Positions 15,638 to 23,960 of a stretch of 36,680 bases of DNA are shown here, piece by piece. The stretch is taken from positions 1-36,680 of the forward strand of contig JAFQLL010000056.1 in the NCBI GenBank assembly GCA_017414645.1. The letters run 5' to 3'. How positions within the stretch are numbered: the stretch's first letter is position 1; every line of letters starts with the position of its first letter. Source of the DNA: Clostridia bacterium. Its GTDB lineage: Bacteria; Bacillota; Clostridia; UMGS1883. A program made the translations under genes and the position numbers. The notes under the pieces were generated by a model that was not told the DNA's origin, did no database searches, and saw nothing but the letters and a program-made list of their open reading frames with translations.

Positions 15638-16351
15638 ATGATAAAAATTACAGTTGATACACACACTCATACAAACGTTTCCACCCATGCCTTTTCCACA
15701 TTGGAGGAAAACCTTGCAGCGGCGGCAAAAATGGGACTTGAGGGAATTGCCATGACAAACCACGGTCCTCTTCTTGGAGATGGTGCTGTATGGTTTCATT
15801 TCCAGTCGGCAAGGCATTTGCCCAAATATGTCAACGGTGTGAGGCTTTTGCCGGGCGCCGAGGTTAATATTATGGACACCTTGGGTACATTGGACATTGA
15901 AGACAGGCTTCTTAAAAATCTTGAAATAGTTATTGCAAGCTTTCACACCCCATGTTTTGCACCCAATAGCCCGCAGGAGGACGTTACCAAGGCGTGGCTC
16001 AACGTTATGGATAATGAACACGTTGACGTGCTTGGCCACATGGGCGACGGCAGATATACGTGCGATTATGAAGCCGTTGTAAAAAAAGCAAAGGAAAAGG
16101 GTAAAATAATAGAGATAAATAATCACTCCTTTAAAGTAAGAGCTGGGAGCAAAGAAAACTGCAAAGCAATTGCGCTTTTGTGCAAAAAGTATTCTGTGCC
16201 TGTTGTGCTTTCTACGGATGCACATTTTTCGCCGGAGGTGGGCGTGGTACCCAACAGCATTGCTCTTGTAGAGGAAATTGACTTTCCCGAAGAGCTTATT
16301 CTTAACACCTCACTAAAAAAGTTGTGTGATTATTTAAATATTGAAGCATAG
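15638..16351 (+). CDS. PHP-domain phosphatase/phosphoesterase (YcdX-like)
   Basis: 237 residues. The metal-binding motifs of the PHP fold occur in order: DTHTHT, TNHGP, GAEVNI, SFHTP, LGHMGDGRY, INNHS and STDAHF. The full set suggests an active trinuclear-metal hydrolase of the YcdX type. The substrate is unknown. The frame is open from a TTG at 15623, but GGAGAG (15625–15630) is the ribosome-binding site of the ATG at 15638, so that start is chosen. It lies between hprK and a ROK-family sugar kinase, so a sugar-phosphate-related role is plausible but unproven. Confidence 0.85.
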   Translation: MIKITVDTHTHTNVSTHAFSTLEENLAAAAKMGLEGIAMTNHGPLLGDGAVWFHFQSARHLPKYVNGVRLLPGAEVNIMDTLGTLDIEDRLLKNLEIVIASFHTPCFAPNSPQEDVTKAWLNVMDNEHVDVLGHMGDGRYTCDYEAVVKKAKEKGKIIEINNHSFKVRAGSKENCKAIALLCKKYSVPVVLSTDAHFSPEVGVVPNSIALVEEIDFPEELILNTSLKKLCDYLNIEA

Positions 16352-16361
16352 GAAGATTAAT

Positions 16362-17270
16362 GTGAAAAATATCGGCATAGACATTGGAGGCACCTTTATA
16401 AAGGCTGCCATTGTGGAAGGCAGAGGTAAAATTGTGCTTTCTTCAAAGACCCCTACCCCTAAAAACGGGCAGGAAATTCCCAAAAAGGTCATTGAAATAA
16501 TAGAAGAGCTTACGGGAAAGGCAAAAATTGACATTTCTGAAATAAAAAGTGTGGGCATTGGTGTCCCCGGCGTGTGTGACACAAAAAAAGGCACCATTGT
16601 AAATTGCCCTAATATTGAAAACTGTAAAAGCATTGAAATATGCAAATGCATTTCACAAAGGTTTGGTGTGGATGCATATATTGACAACGATGCAAACTGT
16701 GCTGCATTGGGTGAATACACTGTGTCAGACATGAAGAGCGAAAGCTTTGTGTTTGTTACTTTGGGCACAGGTGTTGGCGGTGGCATCATTCTGGGCGGCA
16801 GGCTCCTTCGTGGCATTAACTCTGCCGCAGGCGAGGTGGGCCATATTGTTATCAAGCAAAATGGCGAAAGGTGCAATTGCGGAAGGCGCGGCTGTTGGGA
16901 GCGCTACGCTTCCGTTACAGCCTTGGTAAGGCAGGCAAAGGAAGCGGGCTTTACGGGCAATGTGTCGGGCAGAAGCATTTTTGCCGACAGAGCAAAAGGC
17001 AACAAAAAAGCAGACGAAGTCATAAAACAGTGGCTTGAATATGTGGCAGAGGGTATATGTGACATGGTCAACATTTTTCAACCTGAGGAAATCGTTATCG
17101 GTGGGGGAATAAGTCGTGAAGGAAACATTATCCTTGAGCCTGTAGCAGAGTTTGCACAAAAGTATTCCATTAAAGACACGAACAGCAAAAGAAACACAAA
17201 AATCCGCATATCAAAGCTTTTTAACGATGCTGGTGTTGTGGGGGCAAGCTTTCTTTATACCCAAAACTGA
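16362..17270 (+). CDS. ROK-family sugar kinase (glucokinase-like)
   Basis: 302 residues from the chosen start. The ATP phosphate loop GIDIGGTFIKAA is near the N-terminus, DNDANCAALGEY (catalytic Asp near 109) follows, then LGTGVGGGIILGG, EVGHIVI and the ROK zinc motif CNCGRRGCWE (C171, C173, C178). No N-terminal DNA-binding helix-turn-helix is present, so this is a kinase and not a ROK repressor. Glucose is the likeliest substrate, but N-acetylmannosamine or fructose cannot be excluded. The start is GTG at 16362 because AGGAAG (16350–16355) fits it; the upstream in-frame TTG at 16341 would overlap the PHP gene. Confidence 0.88.
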   Translation: MKNIGIDIGGTFIKAAIVEGRGKIVLSSKTPTPKNGQEIPKKVIEIIEELTGKAKIDISEIKSVGIGVPGVCDTKKGTIVNCPNIENCKSIEICKCISQRFGVDAYIDNDANCAALGEYTVSDMKSESFVFVTLGTGVGGGIILGGRLLRGINSAAGEVGHIVIKQNGERCNCGRRGCWERYASVTALVRQAKEAGFTGNVSGRSIFADRAKGNKKADEVIKQWLEYVAEGICDMVNIFQPEEIVIGGGISREGNIILEPVAEFAQKYSIKDTNSKRNTKIRISKLFNDAGVVGASFLYTQN

Positions 17271-17287
17271 ACCGGACGGTGATATAA

Positions 17288-18166
17288 TTGTATAATTTTG
17301 AAAATTGCAATGTACTGTTTAACGTACAAATGAAGGACTATACTACTTTTAAAACAGGGGGCACAGCCCGTGTTCTTATTGAACCCGAGACTCCCATGGC
17401 TGTTGCAAAGGTGCTTCGTACTCTTACAGAACGTGGAGAAAAATACTACGTTCTGGGCAACGGCAGCAACCTTCTTGTGGCAGACGAGGGCATTGATGCT
17501 GCCGTTATCCACATTGGCAGAAACCTTAGCGAAGTCAGGGTGGAAGGTGAAAGCGTTATTTGTCAGGCAGGGGCGCTTTTATCAGCAGCTGCGAATGCAG
17601 CTTATAAAAATTCTCTTACAGGGCTGGAATTTGCACAAGGCATCCCCGGCAGCGTAGGTGGCGGCGTGTGTATGAACGCAGGAGCTTATGGCGGCGAATT
17701 AAAGGATGTTATCGATTGGATCGATTACGCATTGCCCTCAGGTGAGGTGTGTCGCATGGACTGCGACACAGCCGATCTTACTTACCGACACAGCTTCTTT
17801 TCAGATAAGCCCTACGTTGTAACAGCTGCCTGCTTTAAGCTTAAAAAGGGTGACAGCGATGCAATTTCGGGCAAAATGAAAGAGCTTGCTGAAAAGAGAA
17901 GAGATAAACAGCCTTTGGAATATCCTTCCGCAGGCAGTACATTCAAGCGTCCTGTTGGTGGCTTTGCCGCCGCATTAATTGAAGATGCAGGGCTTAAGGG
18001 CACAAGCTGTGGCGACGCCTGTGTCAGCGAAAAGCATTCGGGCTTTATTGTAAATAAGGGCAACGCAACAACAAGCGACATATTAAACCTCATGGAAACT
18101 GTTAAAGAAAAGGTTTTCGAAAAATCGGGCATAATGCTCGAGCCGGAGGTTAAATTCTGGAAATAA
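17288..18166 (+). CDS. murB: UDP-N-acetylenolpyruvoylglucosamine reductase
   Basis: 292 residues. FAD-binding segments are YTTFKTGGTA, LGNGSNLLV and GIPGSVGGGVCMNAGAYGGE. The catalytic serine is in SAGSTFKRP, and VSEKHSGFIVN precedes a C-terminal glutamate region. This pattern is the type II MurB found in Firmicutes. It completes UDP-MurNAc synthesis after MurA, which is encoded at 24740–26005 here. TTG at 17288 is the likely start, with GGTGA 8 nt upstream; the first ATG (residue 15) has no ribosome-binding site. Confidence 0.95.
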   Translation: MYNFENCNVLFNVQMKDYTTFKTGGTARVLIEPETPMAVAKVLRTLTERGEKYYVLGNGSNLLVADEGIDAAVIHIGRNLSEVRVEGESVICQAGALLSAAANAAYKNSLTGLEFAQGIPGSVGGGVCMNAGAYGGELKDVIDWIDYALPSGEVCRMDCDTADLTYRHSFFSDKPYVVTAACFKLKKGDSDAISGKMKELAEKRRDKQPLEYPSAGSTFKRPVGGFAAALIEDAGLKGTSCGDACVSEKHSGFIVNKGNATTSDILNLMETVKEKVFEKSGIMLEPEVKFWK

Positions 18167-18177
18167 GGGTGAGACAA

Positions 18178-19038
18178 ATGAAATTTTTGATTATTACAGG
18201 CATATCGGGTGCGGGCAAAACACAGGTACTGCACTTCCTTGAAGACATGGGCTATTATTGTATCGACAACATGCCCGTGCTGTTTCTTTCTGCCTTTGCG
18301 CAGGCTGTGGCTGAAGGAAAAATTAAGGCAAAGAATGTTGCCGTTGTTACCGACATCCGTGGCGGTGAAATGTTCTCGAATATCGAAGAGGAGCTTTCAA
18401 AAATTTCTAAGGAAACCTGCCCCTATGAAATTGTGTTCTTAGAGGCAGACCACACTGCGCTTGTGCGCCGTTATAAGGAAACAAGGCGTGCGCATCCCCT
18501 GGCGCCTCATGGCCCTGTTGAAAAGGGCATTTCTGCCGAAAGAGAAATTATGGCAAAAATAAGGCAAAAGGCAGACCATGTCATAAACACCTCAAACCTT
18601 TTAACTCGTGAGCTCAATGAAATTGTACGGGAAAAATTTGGTGATGAAGGCAAAAAGAAGGAGTTTTTCTCCATTAATGTAATGAGCTTTGGTTTTAAAT
18701 ATGGTATTCCCATTGCAACAGACCTTGTTATGGACGTAAGGTTTTTACCTAACCCCTATTACGTGGAGGATATGCGCTACCGCACAGGTCTTGATGAGGA
18801 TGTTTATAAGTACGTTACTGAAAATGAAGAGTGTGCCGAATTTGTAAAACGTTATTCCGAAATGATAATGTATCTTGTTCCGCATTATATCCGTGACGGC
18901 AGACGACAGATAACAATTTCCATAGGCTGCACCGGTGGCAAACACAGAAGTGTTGCCATTACAGAAATGCTTAAGAAAATTTTTGAGGAAAATTCTCTTG
19001 TGGCGAAAAGCTCTCACAGAGACATCGAAAGGAAGTAA
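18178..19038 (+). CDS. rapZ: RapZ/YvcJ-type nucleotide-binding protein
   Basis: 286 residues. The Walker A motif GISGAGKT is at 8–15. LEADHTALVRRYKETRRAHP, SFGFKYGIP, VMDVRFLPNP and GCTGGKHRSV are all family signatures. In E. coli RapZ guides RNase E to the GlmZ small RNA; in Firmicutes the YvcJ ortholog binds ATP/GTP and affects competence. AAGGGTGAGACAA precedes the ATG at 18178, which is preferred over an upstream GTG at 18169. It is only 2 nt from whiA; the usual middle gene yvcK is absent. Confidence 0.95.
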   Translation: MKFLIITGISGAGKTQVLHFLEDMGYYCIDNMPVLFLSAFAQAVAEGKIKAKNVAVVTDIRGGEMFSNIEEELSKISKETCPYEIVFLEADHTALVRRYKETRRAHPLAPHGPVEKGISAEREIMAKIRQKADHVINTSNLLTRELNEIVREKFGDEGKKKEFFSINVMSFGFKYGIPIATDLVMDVRFLPNPYYVEDMRYRTGLDEDVYKYVTENEECAEFVKRYSEMIMYLVPHYIRDGRRQITISIGCTGGKHRSVAITEMLKKIFEENSLVAKSSHRDIERK

Positions 19039-19040
19039 AT

Positions 19041-19928
19041 ATGACCTTTCTTAACGAAGTAAAAGAAGAGTTGTTGAATTTAAGAATAAAGAAAAACTGC
19101 TGCATGACCTCCGAGGTAAGGGGCATACTTGCCTTCGGAGGCATCAGTTTCGGTGAAGGTATTCTCTTTGGTACCGACAGCTTTTCCCTGGCAAAAAGGC
19201 TGAGCATTTTCTTGCGCAGGGTCTGTAATATTGACTTTGCCGAAAGGCTCGACGAGATGGCGGAAAGCTATAAGTTTCTTATTCCCGAAAGTGTTCTTTT
19301 GGAGTTGGGGCTTAAGGTTGAAGAAGACAAGATTTCAGAAAGTGAAAATAAGGAGCTTGACCACTGCTGTATGCAGGCCTTTGTCCGCGGTGCATTTCTT
19401 GCATCGGGAAGTGCGGCAAATCCCGAAAAGGCTTATAGGGTTGAAATCTTTACCGAAAACTCCTATCTTTGCGACAAAACCTTTGAAATTATTGAAAGCC
19501 TTGGTGTTGATTGTAAAAAAGTAAAAAGAAAAAACCTTTACGTTATTTACGGCAACAACAGCGAAAACGCATCGGATATTCTAAAGGTAACAGAGGCTTA
19601 CCATGCTGTTTTTAAAATGCTTGATGTAAAAATCGAAAAGGAAAAGCGCAATAAAACAAACCGCCAGATTAATTTTGACATGGCGAATATTGACCGAATA
19701 AACGAAAACTCCCGACGTGAGGCCGATGCCATCCGTCTTATTGATAAAAAAATAGGTATTTCAGAGCTTAAGCCCAAGCTTCGCGAGGTTGCAAGGCTTC
19801 GTCTTGACAACGAGGGGGCATCTTTAAGAGAGCTCTGCGAAATGTTCGATCCGCCACTGGCAAAAAGCACTCTCAATAACAGATTGAACAAATTGATACA
19901 AATAGCACAAGAATTGAGTGATGAGTAA
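19041..19928 (+). CDS. whiA: WhiA sporulation/cell-division regulator
   Basis: 295 residues. The N-terminal two-thirds have the degenerate LAGLIDADG homing-endonuclease fold (MTSEVRGILAFGGI, CMQAFVRGAFLASGSAANPE). The last ~70 residues carry a helix-turn-helix with LREVARLRLDNEGASLRELC and KSTLNNRLNKL. WhiA is a DNA-binding protein linked to cell division and chromosome segregation in Firmicutes and to sporulation in Streptomyces. The last base of its stop codon is the first base of the dnaE start. Confidence 0.95.
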   Translation: MTFLNEVKEELLNLRIKKNCCMTSEVRGILAFGGISFGEGILFGTDSFSLAKRLSIFLRRVCNIDFAERLDEMAESYKFLIPESVLLELGLKVEEDKISESENKELDHCCMQAFVRGAFLASGSAANPEKAYRVEIFTENSYLCDKTFEIIESLGVDCKKVKRKNLYVIYGNNSENASDILKVTEAYHAVFKMLDVKIEKEKRNKTNRQINFDMANIDRINENSRREADAIRLIDKKIGISELKPKLREVARLRLDNEGASLRELCEMFDPPLAKSTLNNRLNKLIQIAQELSDE

Positions 19929-22900
19929 TGTTTACCCACTTACATGTACATAGCGAATACAGTCTTTTAGACGGCGCGGCAAGAGTTGCTGACTTGCCTA
20001 AAAGAGCGAGAGAACTGGGACAAAACGCCATGGCACTTACAGACCATGGTGTTATGTACGGTGCAGTTGATTTTTATAAGGCGTGCAAAAAGGAAGGCAT
20101 TAAGCCTATTATAGGCTGTGAGGTGTATGTTGCGCCCAGAACGCTTTTTGACAAAGAATCCAAAGCCGATGCGGACAACTTTCACCTGGTGCTCCTTGCA
20201 AAAAATGAAAAAGGCTATCGCAATTTGTGTAAAATTGCGTCAAAAGCAGCTGTTGACGGCTTTTACTACCGCCCCAGAACAGATAAGAATGAGCTTAAGA
20301 AATATTCCGAGGGCCTTGTGGCACTTTCTGCCTGCCTGGCAGGCGAAATTCCTTATCTTCTTACAGAGGGTAACTATGAAGGTGCAAAGCGAGCGCTTTA
20401 TGAATATAAGGCAATTTTTGAGGATTTTTACATTGAAATCCAGGATCACGACATTGAAGAGCAACGCATGATTATGCCTGAGCTTTTAAAGCTGGCAAAG
20501 GAAACAGACACGCCCCTTGTTGCCACAAACGATGTACACTACGTCAACCGCGAAAACGCAGGCTATCAGGATGTGCTCTTGTGTATACAGACAGGTAAAA
20601 AAATTGCCGATGAAAACCGAATGAAGTTTTCTACCGACGAATTTTACGTAAAGAGCGAAGAAGAAATGCGCGAGCTTTTCAAGTTTGCGCCCGAGGCAAT
20701 TGAAAACACAAATAAAATTGCCGACATGTGCTCCTTTGAATTTGAATTTCATAAAAAGCTTTTGCCCCAGTTCCCCATTCCCGAGGGCTACAGTCGAACA
20801 GGTTATCTGGAAATGCTTTGTAAAAAGGGGCTTATAAAACGTTACGGCGAAAATGTTAATGACAAGCTTAACGAAAGACTGTCCTATGAGCTTAATGTCA
20901 TCAACAACATGGGCTTTACCGACTACTTTTTAATCGTTTCCGACTTTATCGGCTACGCCAAGAGAAACGGTATTTATGTAGGACCCGGCAGAGGTAGCGC
21001 CGCAGGAAGCATTGTGGCATATGTGCTGGAAATTACAGACATTGACCCCATTAAATACAATCTGCTTTTTGAACGCTTTCTTAACCCCGAGCGTATTTCA
21101 ATGCCCGATATTGATATCGACTTCTGTAAGGAGCGCCGAGGCGAGGTTATAGACTACGTTGTGGAAAAGTACGGGAAGGATAACGTATGCCAGATTATAA
21201 CCTTCGGCACAATGAAGGCAAGGGCGGCTATCCGTGATGCAGGCAGGGTTATGGACTTGCCCTATGCCGAGGTGGATGCAGTGGCAAAGGCTGTGCCCAA
21301 GGAATTGGGCATAACCATTGAAAAAGCCCTGGAAGCACCTAAGCTGAAGGAAATGTACAATAATGATGAAATGGTAAAAAAGCTTATTGATACAGCCCTC
21401 AGCATTGAAGACTTGCCCAAAAGCTCAGGCACCCATGCGGCAGGTGTTGTTATCTGTGGTGAAAGGCTCGACGAGCACATTCCCTTGTCTAAAAACGACG
21501 ATGTTGTTGTAACGCAGTATACTAAAGATACCGTTGAAGAGTTGGGTCTTCTTAAAATGGACTTCCTTGGTCTTAAGAACCTTACCGTTATCCGCAACTG
21601 TGTTGAGTTTGCTTTAAGCCAGGGTGTAGAAATTGACCTTAAAAATATCTCTTATGAAGAGGACGAGGTTTACCGCATGATTTCAAAGGGCGACACCGCA
21701 GGCGTGTTCCAGCTTGAATCTGGCGGCATGACAGACTTCATGAAAAAGCTTCGTCCCAGTAATCTTGAAGACATTATTGCGGGCGTGTCCCTTTATCGTC
21801 CCGGTCCTATGGACTTTATTCCACAGTATATAAGAAACAAGCATAATCCTGAAATGATTACCTATAAGCATCCGCTTTTAGAGCCCATACTTAAGGACAC
21901 CTACGGCTGTATTGTGTATCAGGAACAGGTTATGGAAATTGTGCGCTCACTTGCAGGCTTCTCTTTAGGCGGTGCAGATATGGTGCGCCGTGCAATGAGC
22001 AAAAAAAAGGTTCACGAAATGGAAAAAGCACGCCATAACTTTATCTATGGCGAGGTAGACGAAGAGGGTAATGTTGTCATTCCCGGCTGCTTAAGGCGCG
22101 GCATTGACGAAAAAACCGCCTCCAGTATATTTGACGATATGGATGCCTTTGCAAAGTACGCCTTCAACCGTTCACATGCGGCATGCTACGCAGTTGTTGC
22201 CTATCAGACAGCGTATCTTAAGCATTTTTACCCTGTGCACTTTATGGCGGCACTTATTACAGGCTTCATGGACGAAGCGAGCAAGGTTTCCATTTATGTT
22301 GAAACCTGTAAGAGCATGGGCATTAAAATTCTGCCTCCCGACATTAATAAAAGCTATTCAACCTTCAGCGTTGAAGGAAACCACATTCGCTTTGGCTTAG
22401 GCAGCATTAAAAACGTGGGTGTGGCTTTTGTGGACCGTGCTGTTGAAGAGCGTAAGAAAAATGGCGACTTCAAGTCCTTTTCTGACTTTGCCAAGCGCAT
22501 GAGCGATAAGGACATTAACAAGCGCTCTGTTGAAGGCATAATTCGTGTGGGAAGCTTTGACCTGATTGTGCCCTCGCGAAGCAAGCTTCTGGCAGGCTTT
22601 GAAAACATTGTGGAATCGGCAGTAAAGGAAAAAAAGAGCAATATTGAAGGGCAGATAAGCCTCTTTGGCGATATTATGGAAGACGAAATAAGCGAAAAGG
22701 ATGAACTGCCCAATGCTCCCGAGCTTCCAAAAAGCATGATTCTTGAAATGGAAAAGGAATGGGGCGGAATGTATTTTTCCGGTCATCCATTGGATGACTA
22801 TCGTGAGGTTGTAAATTCCGAACGCTTTACCCGTATTGCTGATGTAATCATGGGCGAGGTGGGCGACGGTGAGTTTGTTACGGTGGCGGGGCTTGTTACA

Positions 22901-23386
22901 AGCCGTCGTGATAAGCGAACAAAAAGCAATACTATGATGAGCTTTGTTGTTCTGGAAGACTTTACAGGCTCGATTGAAACAATTGTATTTCCAAAAACCT
23001 TAACAAAGCACGATTCCATTTTAAAGGAAGGCGCTTTCGTACGCATGAGTGCACGTATCGATGCAAAGGACGACGACTTTGAAAGCGAAGATACTGCAAA
23101 GGCTGTCACCGCTAAGCTTATTATGGATTCGGTGAGCCCCCTTGAAATGCCGGAAACCCAGCCCTCAGGCGAAACTAAAACCCTTAGCCTCAGGGTGAAA
23201 ACCGAAGAAGTGCAAAAGCTTGACGATATAAGACGAATCATCATAGGCTGTAAGGGCTTTGACAAGGTTACACTTAACATTGAAGGCAAAGAAGTAGTGT
23301 GCCATAGCTCAGTTAAAACAAATGCAGTAAAAGCAAAGGAGCTTGTTGACAAATACTTCGGCGAGGAACGCTCGAAAATAATTTAA
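19928..23386 (+). CDS. dnaE: DNA polymerase III alpha subunit, DnaE type
   Basis: 1152 residues. An N-terminal PHP domain (THLHVHSEYSLLDGAAR, LTDHGVMYGAV, GCEVYVAP, TNDVHYV) keeps its metal-binding residues. The catalytic palm aspartates are in MPDIDIDFC (about 391–399), preceded by GPGRGSAAGS. Finger and thumb motifs include SSGTHAAGV, GVFQLESGGM and YRPGPMDFIPQYI. An HhH segment and an OB-fold near 980–1060 complete the DnaE order. The domain order shows it is DnaE and not PolC; Firmicutes normally have both. It is the last gene of the plus-strand block. Confidence 0.97.
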   Translation: MFTHLHVHSEYSLLDGAARVADLPKRARELGQNAMALTDHGVMYGAVDFYKACKKEGIKPIIGCEVYVAPRTLFDKESKADADNFHLVLLAKNEKGYRNLCKIASKAAVDGFYYRPRTDKNELKKYSEGLVALSACLAGEIPYLLTEGNYEGAKRALYEYKAIFEDFYIEIQDHDIEEQRMIMPELLKLAKETDTPLVATNDVHYVNRENAGYQDVLLCIQTGKKIADENRMKFSTDEFYVKSEEEMRELFKFAPEAIENTNKIADMCSFEFEFHKKLLPQFPIPEGYSRTGYLEMLCKKGLIKRYGENVNDKLNERLSYELNVINNMGFTDYFLIVSDFIGYAKRNGIYVGPGRGSAAGSIVAYVLEITDIDPIKYNLLFERFLNPERISMPDIDIDFCKERRGEVIDYVVEKYGKDNVCQIITFGTMKARAAIRDAGRVMDLPYAEVDAVAKAVPKELGITIEKALEAPKLKEMYNNDEMVKKLIDTALSIEDLPKSSGTHAAGVVICGERLDEHIPLSKNDDVVVTQYTKDTVEELGLLKMDFLGLKNLTVIRNCVEFALSQGVEIDLKNISYEEDEVYRMISKGDTAGVFQLESGGMTDFMKKLRPSNLEDIIAGVSLYRPGPMDFIPQYIRNKHNPEMITYKHPLLEPILKDTYGCIVYQEQVMEIVRSLAGFSLGGADMVRRAMSKKKVHEMEKARHNFIYGEVDEEGNVVIPGCLRRGIDEKTASSIFDDMDAFAKYAFNRSHAACYAVVAYQTAYLKHFYPVHFMAALITGFMDEASKVSIYVETCKSMGIKILPPDINKSYSTFSVEGNHIRFGLGSIKNVGVAFVDRAVEERKKNGDFKSFSDFAKRMSDKDINKRSVEGIIRVGSFDLIVPSRSKLLAGFENIVESAVKEKKSNIEGQISLFGDIMEDEISEKDELPNAPELPKSMILEMEKEWGGMYFSGHPLDDYREVVNSERFTRIADVIMGEVGDGEFVTVAGLVTSRRDKRTKSNTMMSFVVLEDFTGSIETIVFPKTLTKHDSILKEGAFVRMSARIDAKDDDFESEDTAKAVTAKLIMDSVSPLEMPETQPSGETKTLSLRVKTEEVQKLDDIRRIIIGCKGFDKVTLNIEGKEVVCHSSVKTNAVKAKELVDKYFGEERSKII

Positions 23387-23424
23387 GCAAAAAAGCTTGG
23401 AAATTTTTCCAAGCTTTTTTGCTT
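23385..23424. terminator. Long bidirectional terminator between dnaE and rlmH
   Basis: Arms at 23385–23403 and 23406–23424 are perfectly complementary over 19 bp with a 2-nt nominal loop. The A/T-rich outer parts give T-runs on both strands. It begins inside the dnaE stop codon and ends just before the rlmH stop, so it can serve both converging transcripts. Confidence 0.92.
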
Positions 23425-23425
23425 T

Positions 23426-23905
23426 TTATTTATGGTAGCTTTCGTTTGAGTTGATTTTAAATGCCCGATAGGTTTGCTCTGTGAGCATAAGCCGTGCAAG
23501 GTTGTGGGGAAAGGTCATGTCCGACATGCTCATTTTAAAGTCGGCTCTTGCCTTTACAGCCTCCGACAAGCCTAATGAGCCACCTATAATAAATGTAATG
23601 GACGAAGCTGACATAAAGGCTGACGAGAGCTTTTTGGCAAAGTCCACGCTTGAAAGCTTTTTTCCCTCAATGCACATAGCAATAACATAGTCGCCCTTTT
23701 GTATTTTTGAAAGAATTTCATTGCCCTCTTTTTCCAGAACCTGCATTTCCTCTGCGGCTGATGCTCTTTCGGGAATGGGGCGGTCAGGTAATTCTATGCT
23801 TTTAAATTTTGCAAAACGAGAAAGACGCTTCTCATACTCAGTCAAAGCGTCTTTAATAAACTTTTCTTTAATTTTACCTACTGAAATAATGGTAATGCTG
23901 GACAT
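23426..23905 (-). CDS. rlmH: 23S rRNA pseudouridine-1915 N3-methyltransferase
   Basis: 159 residues, the standard length of this SPOUT-class enzyme. The N-terminus ITIISVGKIKEKFIKDALTE is typical. The SAM-binding knot is in ITFIIGGSLGLSEAVKARAD, and the C-terminus TFPHNLARLMLTEQTYRAFK followed by YHK matches the family. It methylates helix 69 of 23S rRNA. AAAGGATTTG precedes the start. In Bacillus rlmH lies near the yycJ/walJ end of the walRK locus, and walJ is next to it here too. Confidence 0.96.
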   Translation of the reverse strand: MSSITIISVGKIKEKFIKDALTEYEKRLSRFAKFKSIELPDRPIPERASAAEEMQVLEKEGNEILSKIQKGDYVIAMCIEGKKLSSVDFAKKLSSAFMSASSITFIIGGSLGLSEAVKARADFKMSMSDMTFPHNLARLMLTEQTYRAFKINSNESYHK

Positions 23906-23933
23906 ATAATCAAATCCTTTAAACCCTGTAAAC

Positions 23934-23960
23934 GGACCGCCCGGGACGCCGGTCCCTATA
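23934..23960 (-). repeat. REP-like hairpin between walJ and rlmH
   Basis: GGACCG (23934–23939) and CGGTCC (23950–23955) form a stem. Read on the minus strand the element is TATAGGGACCGGCGTCCCGG followed by GCGGTCCG, a sequence type I recall as an intergenic repeat in gut Clostridia. It shares the TAGGG entry with the hairpin at 259–277. The walJ stop codon TAG (23956–23958) lies in the TATAGGG part. Confidence 0.55.

Noticed and set aside
15551-16225. 224-codon minus-strand frame
   Set aside because: Antisense to the PHP gene, whose metal motifs are intact; no start signal.
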